Of a stretch of DNA of 64,000 nucleotides, positions 20,101 to 29,424 are shown piece by piece; position 1 is the first letter of the stretch; each line of letters starts with the position of its first letter. Made by a program: the position numbers and the translations under genes. The notes under the pieces are model-generated. The model ran no database searches. It saw only the letters and a program-made list of their open reading frames with translations, and was not told where the DNA came from. The DNA is from Pseudoflavonifractor sp. 60 (GTDB lineage Bacteria > Bacillota > Clostridia > Oscillospirales > Oscillospiraceae). The stretch spans positions 1-64,000 of the forward strand of contig NZ_QWKI01000077.1 in assembly GCF_009911645.1 (NCBI RefSeq), written 5' to 3'.

Positions 20101-20324
20101 GTCACCGAGGGGATGTTCAGCGGCTCAATATACACGTGGTCGGCAATGTCCTTGTCGGTCATAATGGTGGCGGGGTTGGAGTTGACCAGCACCACCTCCA
20201 GCCCCTCCTCCTTGAGGGCGCGGCAGGCCTGGGTCCCGGCGTAGTCAAATTCAGCGGCCTGTCCGATGACAATTGGGCCGGAGCCCAGCACCAGCACCTT
20301 TTTCACGTCAGTATACTTGGGCAT
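17115..20324 (-). CDS. carB: Carbamoyl-phosphate synthase large subunit
   Basis: CarB makes carbamoyl phosphate from ammonia, bicarbonate and two ATP for arginine and pyrimidine synthesis. The full 1069-residue protein shows the two homologous ATP-grasp halves. The first starts at [21 protein letters not shown] and the second at [19 protein letters not shown] (about residue 550). The last 120 residues form the MGS-like allosteric domain. Its ATG overlaps the carA stop codon (TAATG at 20322-20326), so the two subunits are translationally coupled. The gene ends against a bidirectional terminator. Confidence 0.97.
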   Translation of the reverse strand: MPKYTDVKKVLVLGSGPIVIGQAAEFDYAGTQACRALKEEGLEVVLVNSNPATIMTDKDIADHVYIEPLNIPSVTQVIQMERPDSILPTLGGQTGLNLAMALHENGTLERYGVRLLGTSPDSIRKAEDRQGFKDCMESIHQPCVTSLVVESVEGAVEFAESIGYPVIVRPAYTLGGTGGGIAYDRASLEEISLRGINLSRVGQVLIERCIAGWKEIEFEVMRDGAGNVITICSMENIDPVGVHTGDSIVVAPAQTLANKEYQMLRSAALEIISALEIEGGCNVQFALNPDSFEYAVIEVNPRVSRSSALASKATGYPIAKVAAKVALGYTLDEIPNAVTGKTTACFEPTIDYCVLKIPRLPFDKFTTASRTLGTQMKATGEVMAIANSFEGAVMKAIRSLELNVRALKLDKLEGLYTDEIEELLVNVTDERLFVVAEALRRGFSPKMINDITKMDIWFLDGFKRIIDMEEALKRCKGEPDADTLKQAKEMCFADSYIGALCGMEQAQVKALRERYGIVPAFKMVDTCAAEFDAETPYYYSTYDGENEARDDGSGRKKVLVLGSGPIRIGQGIEFDYCSVHSVWALKKLGCETIIVNNNPETVSTDFDVADKLYFEPLTAEDVQNIVEQEKPWGAVVQFGGQTAIKLAKALTDMGVRILGTSSDGVDAAEDRERFDEILSKCSIPRAKGKTVYTTQEALSAAKELGYPVLVRPSYVLGGQGMEIAYSDRNIEEFMKIINMTVQEHPILVDKYLMGRELEVDGVFDGEDVLIPGIMEHVERAGVHSGDSIAVYPPLHLEDKHRELILQHTKNMARHLGVIGLINAQYILYDDDIYVIEVNPRSSRTIPYISKVTGVPIIDLATRVMLGEKLKDLGYGTGIYKEAEYFAVKAPVFSFEKLTDVDTGLGPEMKSTGEVLGLAETYPQALLKAFKGAGMRVPKRGGRIIITVKDEDKGEIRSIARGFEEMGIELYATSGTCRVLQEAGIECKVVNRVSQAHPNILDMISSGTVDLIINTPTRGRKHDSDGFRIRRSAVEHGVGSVTSVDTARALLTVRQQGCAEDLTPIDITKI

Positions 20325-21418
20325 TACTGCGCACCTCCCTTTTTGGCGGCCATATGGTCAATAAAGCGGTTGAAGAGATATTCTGTGTCCTTGGGGCCGG
20401 CGTTGGCCTCGGGGTGGAACTGGGTTGTGAAGCAGTGGGGCCGCTGGTACCGCAGGCCCTCGCAGGTGCCGTCGTTGACATTGATGTGGCTCACCTGGGC
20501 CACCCCGGGGTCCACCGAGTCGGAAAGGACCATATAGCCGTGGTTCTGGCTGGTGATGAAGACCCGGCCCTTCTCCAGGTCCCGGACGGGGTGGTTGCCC
20601 CCCCGGTGCCCGTAGGCCAGCCGCCCGGTCTGGGCCCCGGTGGCCAGGGCCAGCAGCTGGTGACCCAGGCAGACACCGAAAATGGGGATATCGCTGGCGT
20701 AGAGGGTCTTCAGCTCCTGGATGATTTGGACGTTCTCCGCTGGGTCGCCGGGGCCGTTGGACAGCATCACACCGTCGTAGCCCCCGGAGAGCACCTGGTC
20801 AGCGGAGGTGGAGGCGGGCAGGGCGGTCACCCGGCACCCCCGGCGGCGCAGACACTCGATCATGTTCTGCTTCACCCCGTAGTCCATCATAGCCACATGA
20901 TAGCGCTCCTCCCCGTGGGCGGGGAAGACCTCCGGCTCCTTCCGGGTCACCATGGCCACCGTGTCCGTGACCCGGTAGGCGTTGAGCTGCTCCAGAACCC
21001 GGTCAAGCTGAAAATGCTCCGCGCAGGTGAGCATTCCGTTCATGCTCCCCTGACTGCGGAGTATTTTGGTCAGCGCCCGGGTGTCCACACCCTGGATGCC
21101 GGTGATATTGTGTTCTTTCAGGTAGCTGCCCAGGTCGCCCTCACAGCGGAAGTTGCTCCCCCGAGGGGACAGGCGGCGGACCACAAGGGCCTCCACCCAG
21201 GGGCGGCTGGACTCGTTGTCCTCGCTGTTGACGCCGTAGTTGCCGATGAGGGGGTAGGACATGACCACACCCTGCCCGGCATAGGAGGGATCGGTGAGGA
21301 TCTCCTGGTAGCCGGTCATAGAGGTGTTGAAGACCATCTCACACACCCTCGTCTCGGCAGAGCCGATGCTCTCGCCGGTGAAGACACTGCCGTTGGCTAA
21401 AATCAAGGCCGCTTTCAT
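20324..21418 (-). CDS. carA: Carbamoyl-phosphate synthase small subunit
   Basis: CarA hydrolyses glutamine and channels ammonia to CarB. The 364-residue protein has the N-terminal CPSase domain ([20 protein letters not shown]) and a class I glutamine amidotransferase domain. That domain contains [11 protein letters not shown], the nucleophile in [16 protein letters not shown], and HPVRDL. It is first in a carAB operon with its own promoter about 50 bases upstream. No PyrR-type or arginine leader structure was recognised in the short untranslated region. Confidence 0.96.
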   Translation of the reverse strand: MKAALILANGSVFTGESIGSAETRVCEMVFNTSMTGYQEILTDPSYAGQGVVMSYPLIGNYGVNSEDNESSRPWVEALVVRRLSPRGSNFRCEGDLGSYLKEHNITGIQGVDTRALTKILRSQGSMNGMLTCAEHFQLDRVLEQLNAYRVTDTVAMVTRKEPEVFPAHGEERYHVAMMDYGVKQNMIECLRRRGCRVTALPASTSADQVLSGGYDGVMLSNGPGDPAENVQIIQELKTLYASDIPIFGVCLGHQLLALATGAQTGRLAYGHRGGNHPVRDLEKGRVFITSQNHGYMVLSDSVDPGVAQVSHINVNDGTCEGLRYQRPHCFTTQFHPEANAGPKDTEYLFNRFIDHMAAKKGGAQ

Positions 21419-21469
21419 GGTTATCTCACTCGCTTTCTGCTGGATTCTTAAATGTGTATAATTTTAAAT

Positions 21470-21498
21470 ATTATATCGGAATCCGCCCGCCAATGCAA
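21470..21498 (-). promoter_or_regulatory. Promoter of carAB
   Basis: On the minus strand TTGCAT (21498-21493) and TATAAT (21475-21470) are spaced by 17 bases, 51 bases before the carA ATG. Confidence 0.78.
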
Positions 21499-21628
21499 GT
21501 GGCGTTTTCCCTTTTGTGAATAAATATCCGGCCCCGCCTTTGGACAATTCGCTCGCCGCCGTCCGCATAATTTTCCCGGAGCGGGAAAGACTGTATGGCA
21601 GACCGAAAATCACGTCTGGGGGTTGCCT

Positions 21629-22303
21629 ATGTTTACTGGTTTTGTGCGCACCATCATCCTATACATTTTAATTACCGCCGGTGTGCGGCTGATGGGCAAG
21701 CGGCAGGTGGGGGAGCTGGAACCCTCTGAGCTGGTGCTGTCCCTGATTATTGCCGACCTGGCCTCAGTGCCTATGCAGGACTATGGCATTCCTCTGCTCA
21801 CCGGAGTGGTGCCGATCATAACCCTGCTGTCCCTGACCATGATTCTGTCGGTGCTCACTATGAAGAGCGTCCGGTTTCGGACCATCATGTGCGGCAGGCC
21901 CAGCATAATTATTGCCAACGGGACGCTGGACCAGCGGGAGATGGCCAAGAACCGGCTGACGGTGGACGAGCTGCTGGAGGAGCTGCGGGGCAAGGGCTAT
22001 ACCGACCTGAGCCAGGTGCGTTACGCCATTCTGGAGACCAACGGCCAGCTGTCGGTGCTGCCCTACGCCAACCAGAAGCCCCCTACGGCCCGGGACCTGA
22101 AGGTGTCGGTGGAGGAGGGGGGCCTGCCCCGTGTCGTGGTCAGCGACGGGCGGCTGCTGGAGCATAACCTGAAAGCGCTGGGACACGACCGCCCCTGGCT
22201 GGAGCAGCAGCTGAAGCAGAAGGGGTGCCGGGAGCTGTCCAAGGTATTTCTGCTGCTGGTGGACGAGGCGGACGGGGTATACCTGGCCCAAAAGGAGACG
22301 TAG
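21629..22303 (+). CDS. DUF421 (YetF/YcaP-like) membrane protein
   Basis: The 224-residue protein has two to three N-terminal transmembrane segments (TIILYILITAGVRLMG, ELVLSLIIADLASVPM, VVPIITLLSLTMILSVL). A soluble domain with GRPSIIIANG...NRLTVDELLEELRGKGYTDLSQVRYAILETNG follows, diagnostic of the DUF421 family (YetF/YdfS in Bacillus spores). GGGGG at 21617-21622 supports the ATG at 21629 rather than an upstream TTG. A DUF4363 gene follows in the same direction, a common pairing in Clostridia. Function is unknown; spore or envelope roles are known only for some relatives. Confidence 0.88.
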   Translation: MFTGFVRTIILYILITAGVRLMGKRQVGELEPSELVLSLIIADLASVPMQDYGIPLLTGVVPIITLLSLTMILSVLTMKSVRFRTIMCGRPSIIIANGTLDQREMAKNRLTVDELLEELRGKGYTDLSQVRYAILETNGQLSVLPYANQKPPTARDLKVSVEEGGLPRVVVSDGRLLEHNLKALGHDRPWLEQQLKQKGCRELSKVFLLLVDEADGVYLAQKET

Positions 22304-22341
22304 GGGCGCGCCCCTGCACAGTGACATGGGAGGAGATGCCA

Positions 22342-22722
22342 ATGAGACGACTTTGGATCGCGGCGGGGCTGCTGGTTCTGCTGCTGTGCGCCAGCCTGGC
22401 CAACGGCTGGTATGCCGGGAAGCTCACCGGCGCCATGGGGGAGCAGCTGCGTCAGGCCCAGATCCAGGCGGAGCAGGGGAACTGGACCCAGGCGGAGTCC
22501 CTGACCAGGCAGGCCTACCTGGACTGGCAGAGGGACCACTTCTATTTCCACACCACCATGCGCCACAGCGACACCGACCAGATTCTGCGCTCCTTCCGCG
22601 CGGTGCTGGAATATGTGCGCCTTCAGGAGCCCGACCAGTACAACGCCGCCAACGCCGACCTCATCGCCCAGCTGGAGCTGTTGGCGGAGATGGAACAGCC
22701 GGCGGCGGTCAACGTGCTGTAA
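22342..22722 (+). CDS. DUF4363 family membrane-anchored protein
   Basis: This 126-residue protein has one N-terminal hydrophobic segment (LWIAAGLLVLLLCASLANGWYAG) that acts as an anchor or uncleaved signal. A helical domain rich in Gln and Trp (AEQGNWTQAESLTRQAYLDWQRDHFYFHTTMRHSD) faces outside. This is the DUF4363 pattern. GGGAGGAG before the ATG at 22342 decides against the closer in-frame ATG at 22336. It lies 38 bases after the DUF421 gene and probably acts with it. Confidence 0.8.
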   Translation: MRRLWIAAGLLVLLLCASLANGWYAGKLTGAMGEQLRQAQIQAEQGNWTQAESLTRQAYLDWQRDHFYFHTTMRHSDTDQILRSFRAVLEYVRLQEPDQYNAANADLIAQLELLAEMEQPAAVNVL

Positions 22723-22732
22723 AGAAGGAAGA

Positions 22733-22979
22733 GGGGCTGTAAAAAACTCTGCAAAAAAGACAGTGCTGGTTTCCTGCGGCTTTAATCTCCACAAATTCCA
22801 TCTGAACTCCCTGCGCAGACCTCTTGCCGCCTGATTTTTTTGATATGGTATCCACAGTTCGGCGGTTTTCCACACCAGTTCCCTTTTTGCGCCCGTTTTC
22901 CGTTCCTTTTTGCAGAAAGCAAAGGCCTCCTCTGATTCGAGGGGCCTTTGCTTTCATAGAGACGCTTTTTTACAGCCCC
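22733..22979. repeat. Possible small mobile repeat with 14-bp terminal inverted repeats
   Basis: GGGGCTGTAAAAAA (22733-22746) is repeated exactly inverted at 22966-22979, enclosing 247 bases in total. The interior has AT-rich patches, a near-perfect 17-bp hairpin at 22915-22955, and a minus-strand open frame without clear coding character. It lies between the stops of two convergent genes. No target-site duplication was seen. It could be a MITE-like element or an extended terminator region. Confidence 0.4.
22915..22955. terminator. Hairpin between DUF4363 gene and citXG
   Basis: GAAAGCAAAGGCC (from 22915) pairs with GGCCTTTGCTTTC (ending 22955), with one bulge near the loop. It is A-rich on the left and T-rich on the right, so it can end transcription from both convergent genes. 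Confidence 0.65.
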
Positions 22980-23006
22980 CATTGATATCTTCCGCATACT
23001 GATCCC

Positions 23007-24371
23007 CTAAGGCAGGAGGGCGGACCAATCCAACAGGAATAGGGCCGCCGACAGCAAATCGGCACAGCCGCCGGGCGAGAGGTTTCTGCGGATAAATTCT
23101 CTGTCCAGCGCAGCGATCTCCTCCATCTCAGGCATGGGGCAGCCCTCCAGCAGCCGGGCACAGTTCTCCGCCCCCTTTTTGGCACCCTCCGCCCCGCCCC
23201 GGGCGGCCATATTGGTATCGGCCACCTGGGCAATCAGGTGGAGCAGGGCGATAGCCCCGGCATCGTTTCGGCTCCGGCCCGCCGCCAGCGCCTGCCGCAG
23301 GGCGGGGAGGGCAATCCGGGAGACGCCGGGAAAGCCCTGGGCCGCCTCCCCCCGAATCCCGGACAGCCCCCGCTCCAGGTAGAGCCGTTCCCCGGCGGTG
23401 CGGGCCGTCCTCCCCTCCAATTCGGCCATGTCGGCCGTCACGGCGGAGGAGACCATGCGGGCACACTCCTCTAAAATGGCCTCCGGCTCCCGGCAGGGCT
23501 GTTCCGCCCTCCACAGCCGGCCCACCGCGCCGCAGATGGTCCCCAGGGTAAAGATGGCTCCCTTGTGGGTATTGACCCCCTCTGTGGCAGTGAACATGGT
23601 GCGCTCCGCCTGGCGGCCCGCCTCCCGCAGCAACCGGAAGGTCTCCTCCGGTCTCTGCCGGGCGCTCTCCTGGCCCCTTTGGACGCACCGGCTCCAGTAG
23701 GGGGCCAGGGCGGCGGCGGCGGCGGTGAAGGTGAAGATGTCCATATCCCGGTGACTGCCGTTGTTGGCCCGATCTACCAGACCGGGCTTGGGAGTTACAC
23801 ACACCTCGTCCAGCAGGGCTCGGGTCACCAGGGCGGCGGCCTGCTCCCGGTCAGCAATACGAAAGTGCTCCTCCATAATGCGGCGGGCAGCCCCCTGGAG
23901 CTGCTCCACCCTGTGGACCCTGCGGGAGGCGCAGCCCTTCCCTGCCGCGCCGCACACAATACAGTTCCGGGGCCCGCCCCCCACCTCCTCCCGGCCCAGC
24001 TTCCGCCCGCCTGCGTCCAGCACGTCCATATCAAACAGCCGCCCCAGAGGGGAACCGTCCTCAATGGAAGTACACAGCGCTTTCAGCTCCCGGGCGCCGC
24101 CGCCGGTGGCCCAGATGGACTCCATGCCGGTGTTCTCGCTCCACTGGACGGTCTCCCACAGCGGAATCCGGGCGGCCTGGAGGGCGGCGCGCAGCTGCTG
24201 GACCCCTGCGTGGTAGGCCCGGGCAATCAGGGGGGACTGTTTCACCGGCCCGGGGATGTTCATGGTAAAGGAGATCAGCGGCGTCCCCCATTTCTCCCGC
24301 ATCTGCTCCTGCCGGAGGACCCGGCGCTCCCGGGCCTCCAGCATCTCCATCAAGGTCACTTCCTGTTCCAT
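23007..24371 (-). CDS. citXG: Fused CitX-CitG citrate lyase prosthetic group enzyme
   Basis: The 454-residue protein joins two steps of citrate lyase activation. The N-terminal part (about 1-170) is CitX-like (holo-ACP transferase; LISFTMNIPGPVK, LFDMDVLDAGG, CIVCG). The C-terminal part is CitG-like, making 2'-(5''-triphosphoribosyl)-3'-dephospho-CoA (LLDEVCVTPKPGLVDRANNGSHRDMD, TEGVNTHKGAIF). The fused order is known from some other bacteria. The ATG at 24371, behind GGAGGGG, is chosen over the ORF start at 24386. It lies 11 bases after citC and is the last gene of the cit operon. Confidence 0.9.
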   Translation of the reverse strand: MEQEVTLMEMLEARERRVLRQEQMREKWGTPLISFTMNIPGPVKQSPLIARAYHAGVQQLRAALQAARIPLWETVQWSENTGMESIWATGGGARELKALCTSIEDGSPLGRLFDMDVLDAGGRKLGREEVGGGPRNCIVCGAAGKGCASRRVHRVEQLQGAARRIMEEHFRIADREQAAALVTRALLDEVCVTPKPGLVDRANNGSHRDMDIFTFTAAAAALAPYWSRCVQRGQESARQRPEETFRLLREAGRQAERTMFTATEGVNTHKGAIFTLGTICGAVGRLWRAEQPCREPEAILEECARMVSSAVTADMAELEGRTARTAGERLYLERGLSGIRGEAAQGFPGVSRIALPALRQALAAGRSRNDAGAIALLHLIAQVADTNMAARGGAEGAKKGAENCARLLEGCPMPEMEEIAALDREFIRRNLSPGGCADLLSAALFLLDWSALLP

Positions 24372-24382
24372 GCCGCCCCTCC

Positions 24383-25420
24383 TCATTGGTGAATCACATT
24401 CTGTGCGCGCTGAATGGCGTCAATCACCGCCCTGGCCTCCGGGGCGTGAAAGTAGTTCCAGGTACAATCCGGCACCAGAGGCCGGATGTCCTCCAGCTGC
24501 TCGTCGTGGATTAGCTGCCGCACTGCGCTGGCGCTCACTGGTTTGCCGTTCTTCTCCAGCCGGGGGACCACCCGGCACTCAAGCCCCAGCTCCGGCAGGC
24601 GGCGGATCATCTCCTGGTTGTACAGAGCGGTAACACGGCTGGCCCGCTCCTCCCCCACGTAGCGGCGGGTTATATTCAGGCAGGGGGCAATTTTCCTGAA
24701 GACTGCCAAGTCCAGGGCGGCATGGGTCCGGACCACGGTATCCTCATCCTTTAAAAAGTAGCTGGGAAAGGTGGCGGCGCTGACCATGTAGGGCCCGGAG
24801 TCGTGGCAGATCACGTTGGACAGGTGGGCCGTCCCCTCTTGAACCCGTCTCTTCCGCACCGCAAAGGGAATGGGCCCCGCCTCCTCGCTGAGGACAAAGA
24901 GGTGGACGACGTCGCTCTCCGCTGCCGCCCGCTCCACCAGATGGAGGTGGCCCAGAGTGAAAGGATTGGCGTTCATCACAATGGCGGCGGAGGTCCCCTT
25001 CCGGCGGTTCTTCTCCAGGGCAGCGCAGTACCTGGCAAAGCCCTGGCAGCGGTTCTCCATAAAGACCAGGTTGTCCAGGCGGACGATCTGATAAAAACCC
25101 AGGTCCCCGAAAAATTTAGCGCTCTGGGGCTTGGTGCAGAGAAACAGGTGGGTGTTCCCCCGTTCCGCCTGGACCTCCATCAGGCGGCCCACAATCTGAT
25201 TCAGCAGCCCCGCCCCCTGACGCTCCCGGTCCACCGCCAGACAGCGGATGGTATTTCCATAGCAGCTCCCGGTGGCGGCCAGCCGCCAGTCACTATCAAA
25301 AATACCGCAGGTGTAGTCCAGATTGCCGTCCCGCTGGATGCCCTCCTGCTCCAGGAGCCGGTCCACCTGCCTCTGGGCCCTTGCGTCTCGGGGGGAGATG
25401 ACGGTCAGTGTGTCGCCCAT
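24383..25420 (-). CDS. citC: [Citrate (pro-3S)-lyase] ligase
   Basis: CitC acetylates the CitD prosthetic group with acetate and ATP to activate citrate lyase. The 345-residue protein has an N-terminal GNAT-like region (CGIFDSDWRLAATGSCYGNTIRCLAVD, QGAGLLNQIVGRLM). A nucleotidyltransferase domain follows, with IVMNANPFTLGHLHLVERAA and SASAVRQLI. GAGGTG before the ATG at 25420 sets the start; the longer open frame upstream overlaps the transporter terminator region. It is the fifth gene of the cit operon. Confidence 0.93.
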   Translation of the reverse strand: MGDTLTVISPRDARAQRQVDRLLEQEGIQRDGNLDYTCGIFDSDWRLAATGSCYGNTIRCLAVDRERQGAGLLNQIVGRLMEVQAERGNTHLFLCTKPQSAKFFGDLGFYQIVRLDNLVFMENRCQGFARYCAALEKNRRKGTSAAIVMNANPFTLGHLHLVERAAAESDVVHLFVLSEEAGPIPFAVRKRRVQEGTAHLSNVICHDSGPYMVSAATFPSYFLKDEDTVVRTHAALDLAVFRKIAPCLNITRRYVGEERASRVTALYNQEMIRRLPELGLECRVVPRLEKNGKPVSASAVRQLIHDEQLEDIRPLVPDCTWNYFHAPEARAVIDAIQRAQNVIHQ

Positions 25421-25520
25421 GAAAATCACCTCAAATTTCAGTATAGCACAAACCCGGCGGTTCAAAAAGCCCCTGACGCCGCGGGTTCGCAAACGCCAGG
25501 GGAGTGGGGAAAGGGGGGGC

Positions 25521-26924
25521 TTACAGCGGTATGATGCCCAGCAGGATGGCAAACAACATGCACAGGATGGAGAAGCCCCACACATAGAGGAAGCTGTGCT
25601 TGATGTGGTCCTTGATGTCCACGTCGGCCAGACCGGTGCCCAGCAGGGTTGCGGGGACCATAGGGCTGATGAAGGTGGCGCAGTTGCGGCAGACCACCAT
25701 AGCTACGGCGATGGGCAGGGCCTCCACGCCAAAGCCCTGACCAATGGCGATCATCACAGGGAGCATACCATAGAAGTAGCTGTCGGTGTCGAAGGCCAGG
25801 GCCAGAGGCACAGACAGAATCCCGATGACCAGCGGCAGCTGCTGGCCCAGGGCGCCGGGCAGAATATCCCGGATGATGTTGGCCAGACAGCGGACCACGC
25901 TGAGGGTCGCGTCCGGGGGAATCTCCATGGTCTTGGCGCTGATGACCGCGCCGGAGGCGTCAAAGCTGGTGGTAAGAACCCCCATAAGCACCGCGGCCCC
26001 CATCAGAGTGGAGCACATCATCAGGGCGGGGCCGGCGTGAAGGTTGATGATTTTCTTGTGCATTTTAGAGTCCAGGCCGTAGTTGATTAGAATGGAGGCG
26101 GCCACGCCCAGCATGAAGGGGAGGTAGCTGGGGAATTTGTCCCAGACCAGCAGGGCAATCACCCCGAGGGTCAGCAGGATATTGAACAGGAACAGCTTGG
26201 GGCGGGCCAGGTCGTTCTGCGCCTCCCGGGCGGCCTCATCCAGGACCACGTCCCCCTCCAGTTGGGCCAGCCTGCCGTTGAGACCGGCCCCCCGCCGCTG
26301 CTCCTGGACACCGGCCAGAACGGCGTGGGCCAGGCAGAGCACAATCCCAAAGGCCTGGATGGGCAGCAGGGTACTCCACAGGTCGCTGGCCTCAATGCCC
26401 AGCACGGTGGCCGCCCGGGCGGTGGGGCCCGACCAGGGCATCAGATTCAGCACGCCCATGGCCAGCACGCTGACCCGCAGCAGGGTTGTGGGCCGCATGT
26501 GCATCTTCTTGTAGACGGGCAGCATGGAGGGGACCACAATGCAGAAGGTGGAGGCCCCGCCGCCGTCCAGATGTCCGATAAGAGCAATCACGGTGGTCAT
26601 CACGGTGACCCCAATAACACTGTTGCCCACCAGTTTCATCAGCCTGCCGATGATGACGTCAACCATCCCGGCGTCGGTCATAATGCCGAAATACAGCACC
26701 GAGAAGACAAACAGAGCGGCGGTGGGAGCGGTGGAGCTGAAGCCGGTCTTAATCATGGCCTCCACACCGTCCAGGGGGATATAGCCGCCCAAAACCAGGA
26801 CCATCGCCAGGATAAAGGGGAACACAATGAAGGCAATGCTGGGAAGGGTCCTGCTCTGGAACAGAGTCACCACAATGGCGACAATACACAGCAGTCCCAG
26901 AATACCTACTACAGTTTCCGTCAT
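25521..26924 (-). CDS. Citrate transporter, CitMHS-type
   Basis: This 467-residue polytopic protein of about 11-12 membrane segments has the features of CitMHS/CitN citrate-metal symporters. It carries GHLDGGGASTFCIVVPSMLPVYKKMHM, NLMPWSGPTARAATVLG, and C-terminal DSYFYGMLPVMI and CRNCATFISPMVPATLLGTGLADVD. It would import citrate with Mg2+, Ca2+ or protons. Its position between citF and citC within the cit operon supports citrate as substrate. The 29-base gap to citF indicates co-transcription. Confidence 0.9.
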   Translation of the reverse strand: MTETVVGILGLLCIVAIVVTLFQSRTLPSIAFIVFPFILAMVLVLGGYIPLDGVEAMIKTGFSSTAPTAALFVFSVLYFGIMTDAGMVDVIIGRLMKLVGNSVIGVTVMTTVIALIGHLDGGGASTFCIVVPSMLPVYKKMHMRPTTLLRVSVLAMGVLNLMPWSGPTARAATVLGIEASDLWSTLLPIQAFGIVLCLAHAVLAGVQEQRRGAGLNGRLAQLEGDVVLDEAAREAQNDLARPKLFLFNILLTLGVIALLVWDKFPSYLPFMLGVAASILINYGLDSKMHKKIINLHAGPALMMCSTLMGAAVLMGVLTTSFDASGAVISAKTMEIPPDATLSVVRCLANIIRDILPGALGQQLPLVIGILSVPLALAFDTDSYFYGMLPVMIAIGQGFGVEALPIAVAMVVCRNCATFISPMVPATLLGTGLADVDIKDHIKHSFLYVWGFSILCMLFAILLGIIPL

Positions 26925-26953
26925 AATACGTACCTCTTTCCGTTCGGTTTCGC

Positions 26954-28513
26954 TCAGTCCAGCGTGAAGGGCTTAATCTTCCGCACCACGTCCAGGATGG
27001 TGCCGTCCCGGGCCTCCAGCACAGCCACCACTTTGTCCTCCCACTTCAGACTATCGGGGCGGCCCACCAGGGAGTAGGCCTTTTCCTTCAGCGCCTCAAT
27101 GGGGACATGGGGGATGCCGGCCTTGTCCAGACATTCCATCAGGTCGGGGCGCAGGGGATTGACGGCGACGCCGTAGTCGGTGACCAGCACGTCCACGCAG
27201 TCGCCGGGGGTGGTGACGGTGACCACGTGCTCGCAGACGGTGGCCATCCGCCCCCGGACCAGGGGGGCCACGATGACGCACACCTTGCTCCCCGCCGTCG
27301 CGTCCGGGTGACCTCCGGGGGCCCCCCGCAGGACGCCGTCGGAGCCGGTGAGGACGTTGACGTTGAAGCCGGTGTCGATCTCCAGGGCGGCCAGCACCAC
27401 AAAGTCCAGCTTGTTGACGAAGGCCCCCTTGTTGGCGGGGTTGGCGTACTGGCTGGCGCTCATCTCGCAGTGGCCCGGGGTTGTGTGGATGGACTGCACC
27501 GCGTCCAAGTCGAAGTCCTGCACGTCGATAACCTTGCCCACCTTGCCCTTTTTCAACAGCTCCACCATAGGGCCGCAGATGCCGCCAATGGCCCAGCCCA
27601 TTTTGATGTTCCGCTGGTCCATGTACTGCTCCAGAAACAGGTTGGCGGCCAGACTGGGCCCGCCCACGCCGGTCTGGAAGGAAAAACCGTCCTTGAACCA
27701 GGGGGTTGAGGCAATCACCTTGGCCACGTTTTCAGCCATCATCAGGTCCCGGGGATTCTGGGAAATCCGGGCGGCGGCAGAGGCAATTTTTTGGGGATTG
27801 CCGATGGAGTCCACCACTACAACTGCGTCCACGTCGATGGCCTCCACGCTGGCGGGGAGGTTGGGAAAGTCCACCAGGCAGTCGGTGACCACCACCACGT
27901 GGTCGGCGTATTTGGCGTCGGTCATGGCGTAGCCCATGGAGCCGCAGTCCGACTTGCCGCCAATCCCCCGGCAGTTGCCCGCGCAGTCGCTGGTGGGGGC
28001 GGCAATGAAGGCAATGTCAATGTGGACCTCGCCCCCCTCAATGGCCCTGGGGCGTCCCCCGTGGGAGCGGATGATCGCAGGGGTCTTCAGCTTTCCGGCG
28101 GACACCACCTCACCCATCCGCCCCCGAATGCCGGAGGTCTGGAGGCCCACCACCTTGCCCGCCTCAATGTAACCGGCAATGGGATCGTGGGCGGCGCCCA
28201 GGCTGGAGGCGGCAATGGTCAGCTCCTCCAGGCCCAGCTCCTCAATGGCGGCCTGCATCACCATGTTCACCACATAGTCCCCGTCCCGGAGATGGTGGTG
28301 GAAGGAGAAGGTCATGCCGCTTTTGGCCCCGCAGTCCTTCAAAGCCTGGACAATGGAGTCCACCACCTTGCTCTCCCGGGGGGTCTCGTACCGCCGGGTG
28401 CGGGGGGCAGCCTTCTGGAGATACTTGCCGTCCATGTAGTTCTTGCCCTGGTAGACCTCCCTGCCGTTGACCAGCAGGGCGTCGGGAATTTCTCTTCCAA
28501 CCGCGTTCTTCAT
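26954..28513 (-). CDS. citF: Citrate lyase alpha subunit
   Basis: CitF is the citrate:acetyl-ACP transferase subunit of citrate lyase. The 519-residue protein is full length and shows MTFSFHHHLRDGDYVVNMV, GGRPRAIEGGEVHIDIAFIAAPTSD, FQTGVGGPSLAANLFL, GHCEMSASQYANP and VLTGSDGVLRGAPGGHPD. Its ATG overlaps the citE stop (ATGA at 28513-28510), so expression is coupled to the beta subunit. It belongs to the cit operon transcribed leftward. Confidence 0.96.
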   Translation of the reverse strand: MKNAVGREIPDALLVNGREVYQGKNYMDGKYLQKAAPRTRRYETPRESKVVDSIVQALKDCGAKSGMTFSFHHHLRDGDYVVNMVMQAAIEELGLEELTIAASSLGAAHDPIAGYIEAGKVVGLQTSGIRGRMGEVVSAGKLKTPAIIRSHGGRPRAIEGGEVHIDIAFIAAPTSDCAGNCRGIGGKSDCGSMGYAMTDAKYADHVVVVTDCLVDFPNLPASVEAIDVDAVVVVDSIGNPQKIASAAARISQNPRDLMMAENVAKVIASTPWFKDGFSFQTGVGGPSLAANLFLEQYMDQRNIKMGWAIGGICGPMVELLKKGKVGKVIDVQDFDLDAVQSIHTTPGHCEMSASQYANPANKGAFVNKLDFVVLAALEIDTGFNVNVLTGSDGVLRGAPGGHPDATAGSKVCVIVAPLVRGRMATVCEHVVTVTTPGDCVDVLVTDYGVAVNPLRPDLMECLDKAGIPHVPIEALKEKAYSLVGRPDSLKWEDKVVAVLEARDGTILDVVRKIKPFTLD

Positions 28514-29424
28514 ACCAAATCCCCCTCATACATGCCGCAGGCCCGGGCCAGCCGGAGGGTCCGCTCCGCGCCGGGCAGGAAGGCGATGTCAATCATTTTT
28601 CCGTCCACTGTAAACACGCCCAGGCCCTGCTCCGCGTTCTCCTTGATGGCCCGGACGATCTTCTCCGCCTGGATGACCTCCTTCTCAGTGGGGGCAAAGA
28701 CCTCGTGGACAAAGCGGATCTGCTTGGGATTGATAAGGCTCTTGCCGTCAAAGCCCATGGCCTTGTTCTGCCGGACCTCCGCCTCAAAGCCCTCCTGGTC
28801 GTCCAGGTCGGTGAACACCGTGTCGAAGCACTGGATGCCCGCCGCTCGGGCCGCCAGCAGCATCTGGCCCCGGGCGAAGAGCATATCAATACCGTCATGC
28901 TGGGGGGTTGTCTGCATACACTTGCGGAAGTCGCCGCCGGAGATGGCGACCCCGAACATCCGCTCGGAGGCGGAACAGATCTCATAGGCGTTCAAAATGC
29001 CCTTGGGACTCTCCAGAGCAGCCATGAGAAGGGTGCGGCCCACCTCTGCGCCAAACTCTTGTTCAGCCTCCTCCACCGCCTGTTCCACGGTGTGGACGTC
29101 CTGGGCGCTCTCGCACTTGGCAATGCGAATGCCGTCGGCCCCGCCGGCCACGCACACTCGCACGTCCTCCCGCCAGTGGGGGGTGTCCAGGCCGTTGATG
29201 CGGACAATGACCTCGGTACCGCCGTAGTCGATGGTGGTCAGGGCGTGGTACAGGGAGAAGCGGGCGGCGTCCTTCTGATTCTCGGCCACCGCGTCCTCCA
29301 GGTCCAGCATGATGGAGTCGCAGCCATAGATGTAGGCGTCCTTGATAAGGCCGGGCTTCTGGGCGTTCATAAACATCATGGTCCGGCGCAGGCGGAACCG
29401 CTCCGGCTTGGGACGAGGGATCAT
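28510..29424 (-). CDS. citE: Citrate lyase beta subunit
   Basis: CitE is the citryl-ACP lyase that releases oxaloacetate from citryl-ACP. The 304-residue TIM-barrel protein carries RRTMMFMNAQKPGLIKDAYIYGCDSIMLDLEDAV with the Mg2+-binding acidic residues, VIVRINGLD, and SLINPKQI. GGGAGG upstream and the ATGA overlap with citD decide the ATG at 29424; the upstream extension to 29487 is not used. Confidence 0.96.
   Translation of the reverse strand: MIPRPKPERFRLRRTMMFMNAQKPGLIKDAYIYGCDSIMLDLEDAVAENQKDAARFSLYHALTTIDYGGTEVIVRINGLDTPHWREDVRVCVAGGADGIRIAKCESAQDVHTVEQAVEEAEQEFGAEVGRTLLMAALESPKGILNAYEICSASERMFGVAISGGDFRKCMQTTPQHDGIDMLFARGQMLLAARAAGIQCFDTVFTDLDDQEGFEAEVRQNKAMGFDGKSLINPKQIRFVHEVFAPTEKEVIQAEKIVRAIKENAEQGLGVFTVDGKMIDIAFLPGAERTLRLARACGMYEGDLV

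Noticed and set aside
22709-22957. Possible 82-residue minus-strand gene between DUF4363 and citXG
   Set aside because: No ribosome binding site, it overlaps the terminal inverted repeat and a hairpin, and its composition is not protein-like; treated as part of a repeat element.
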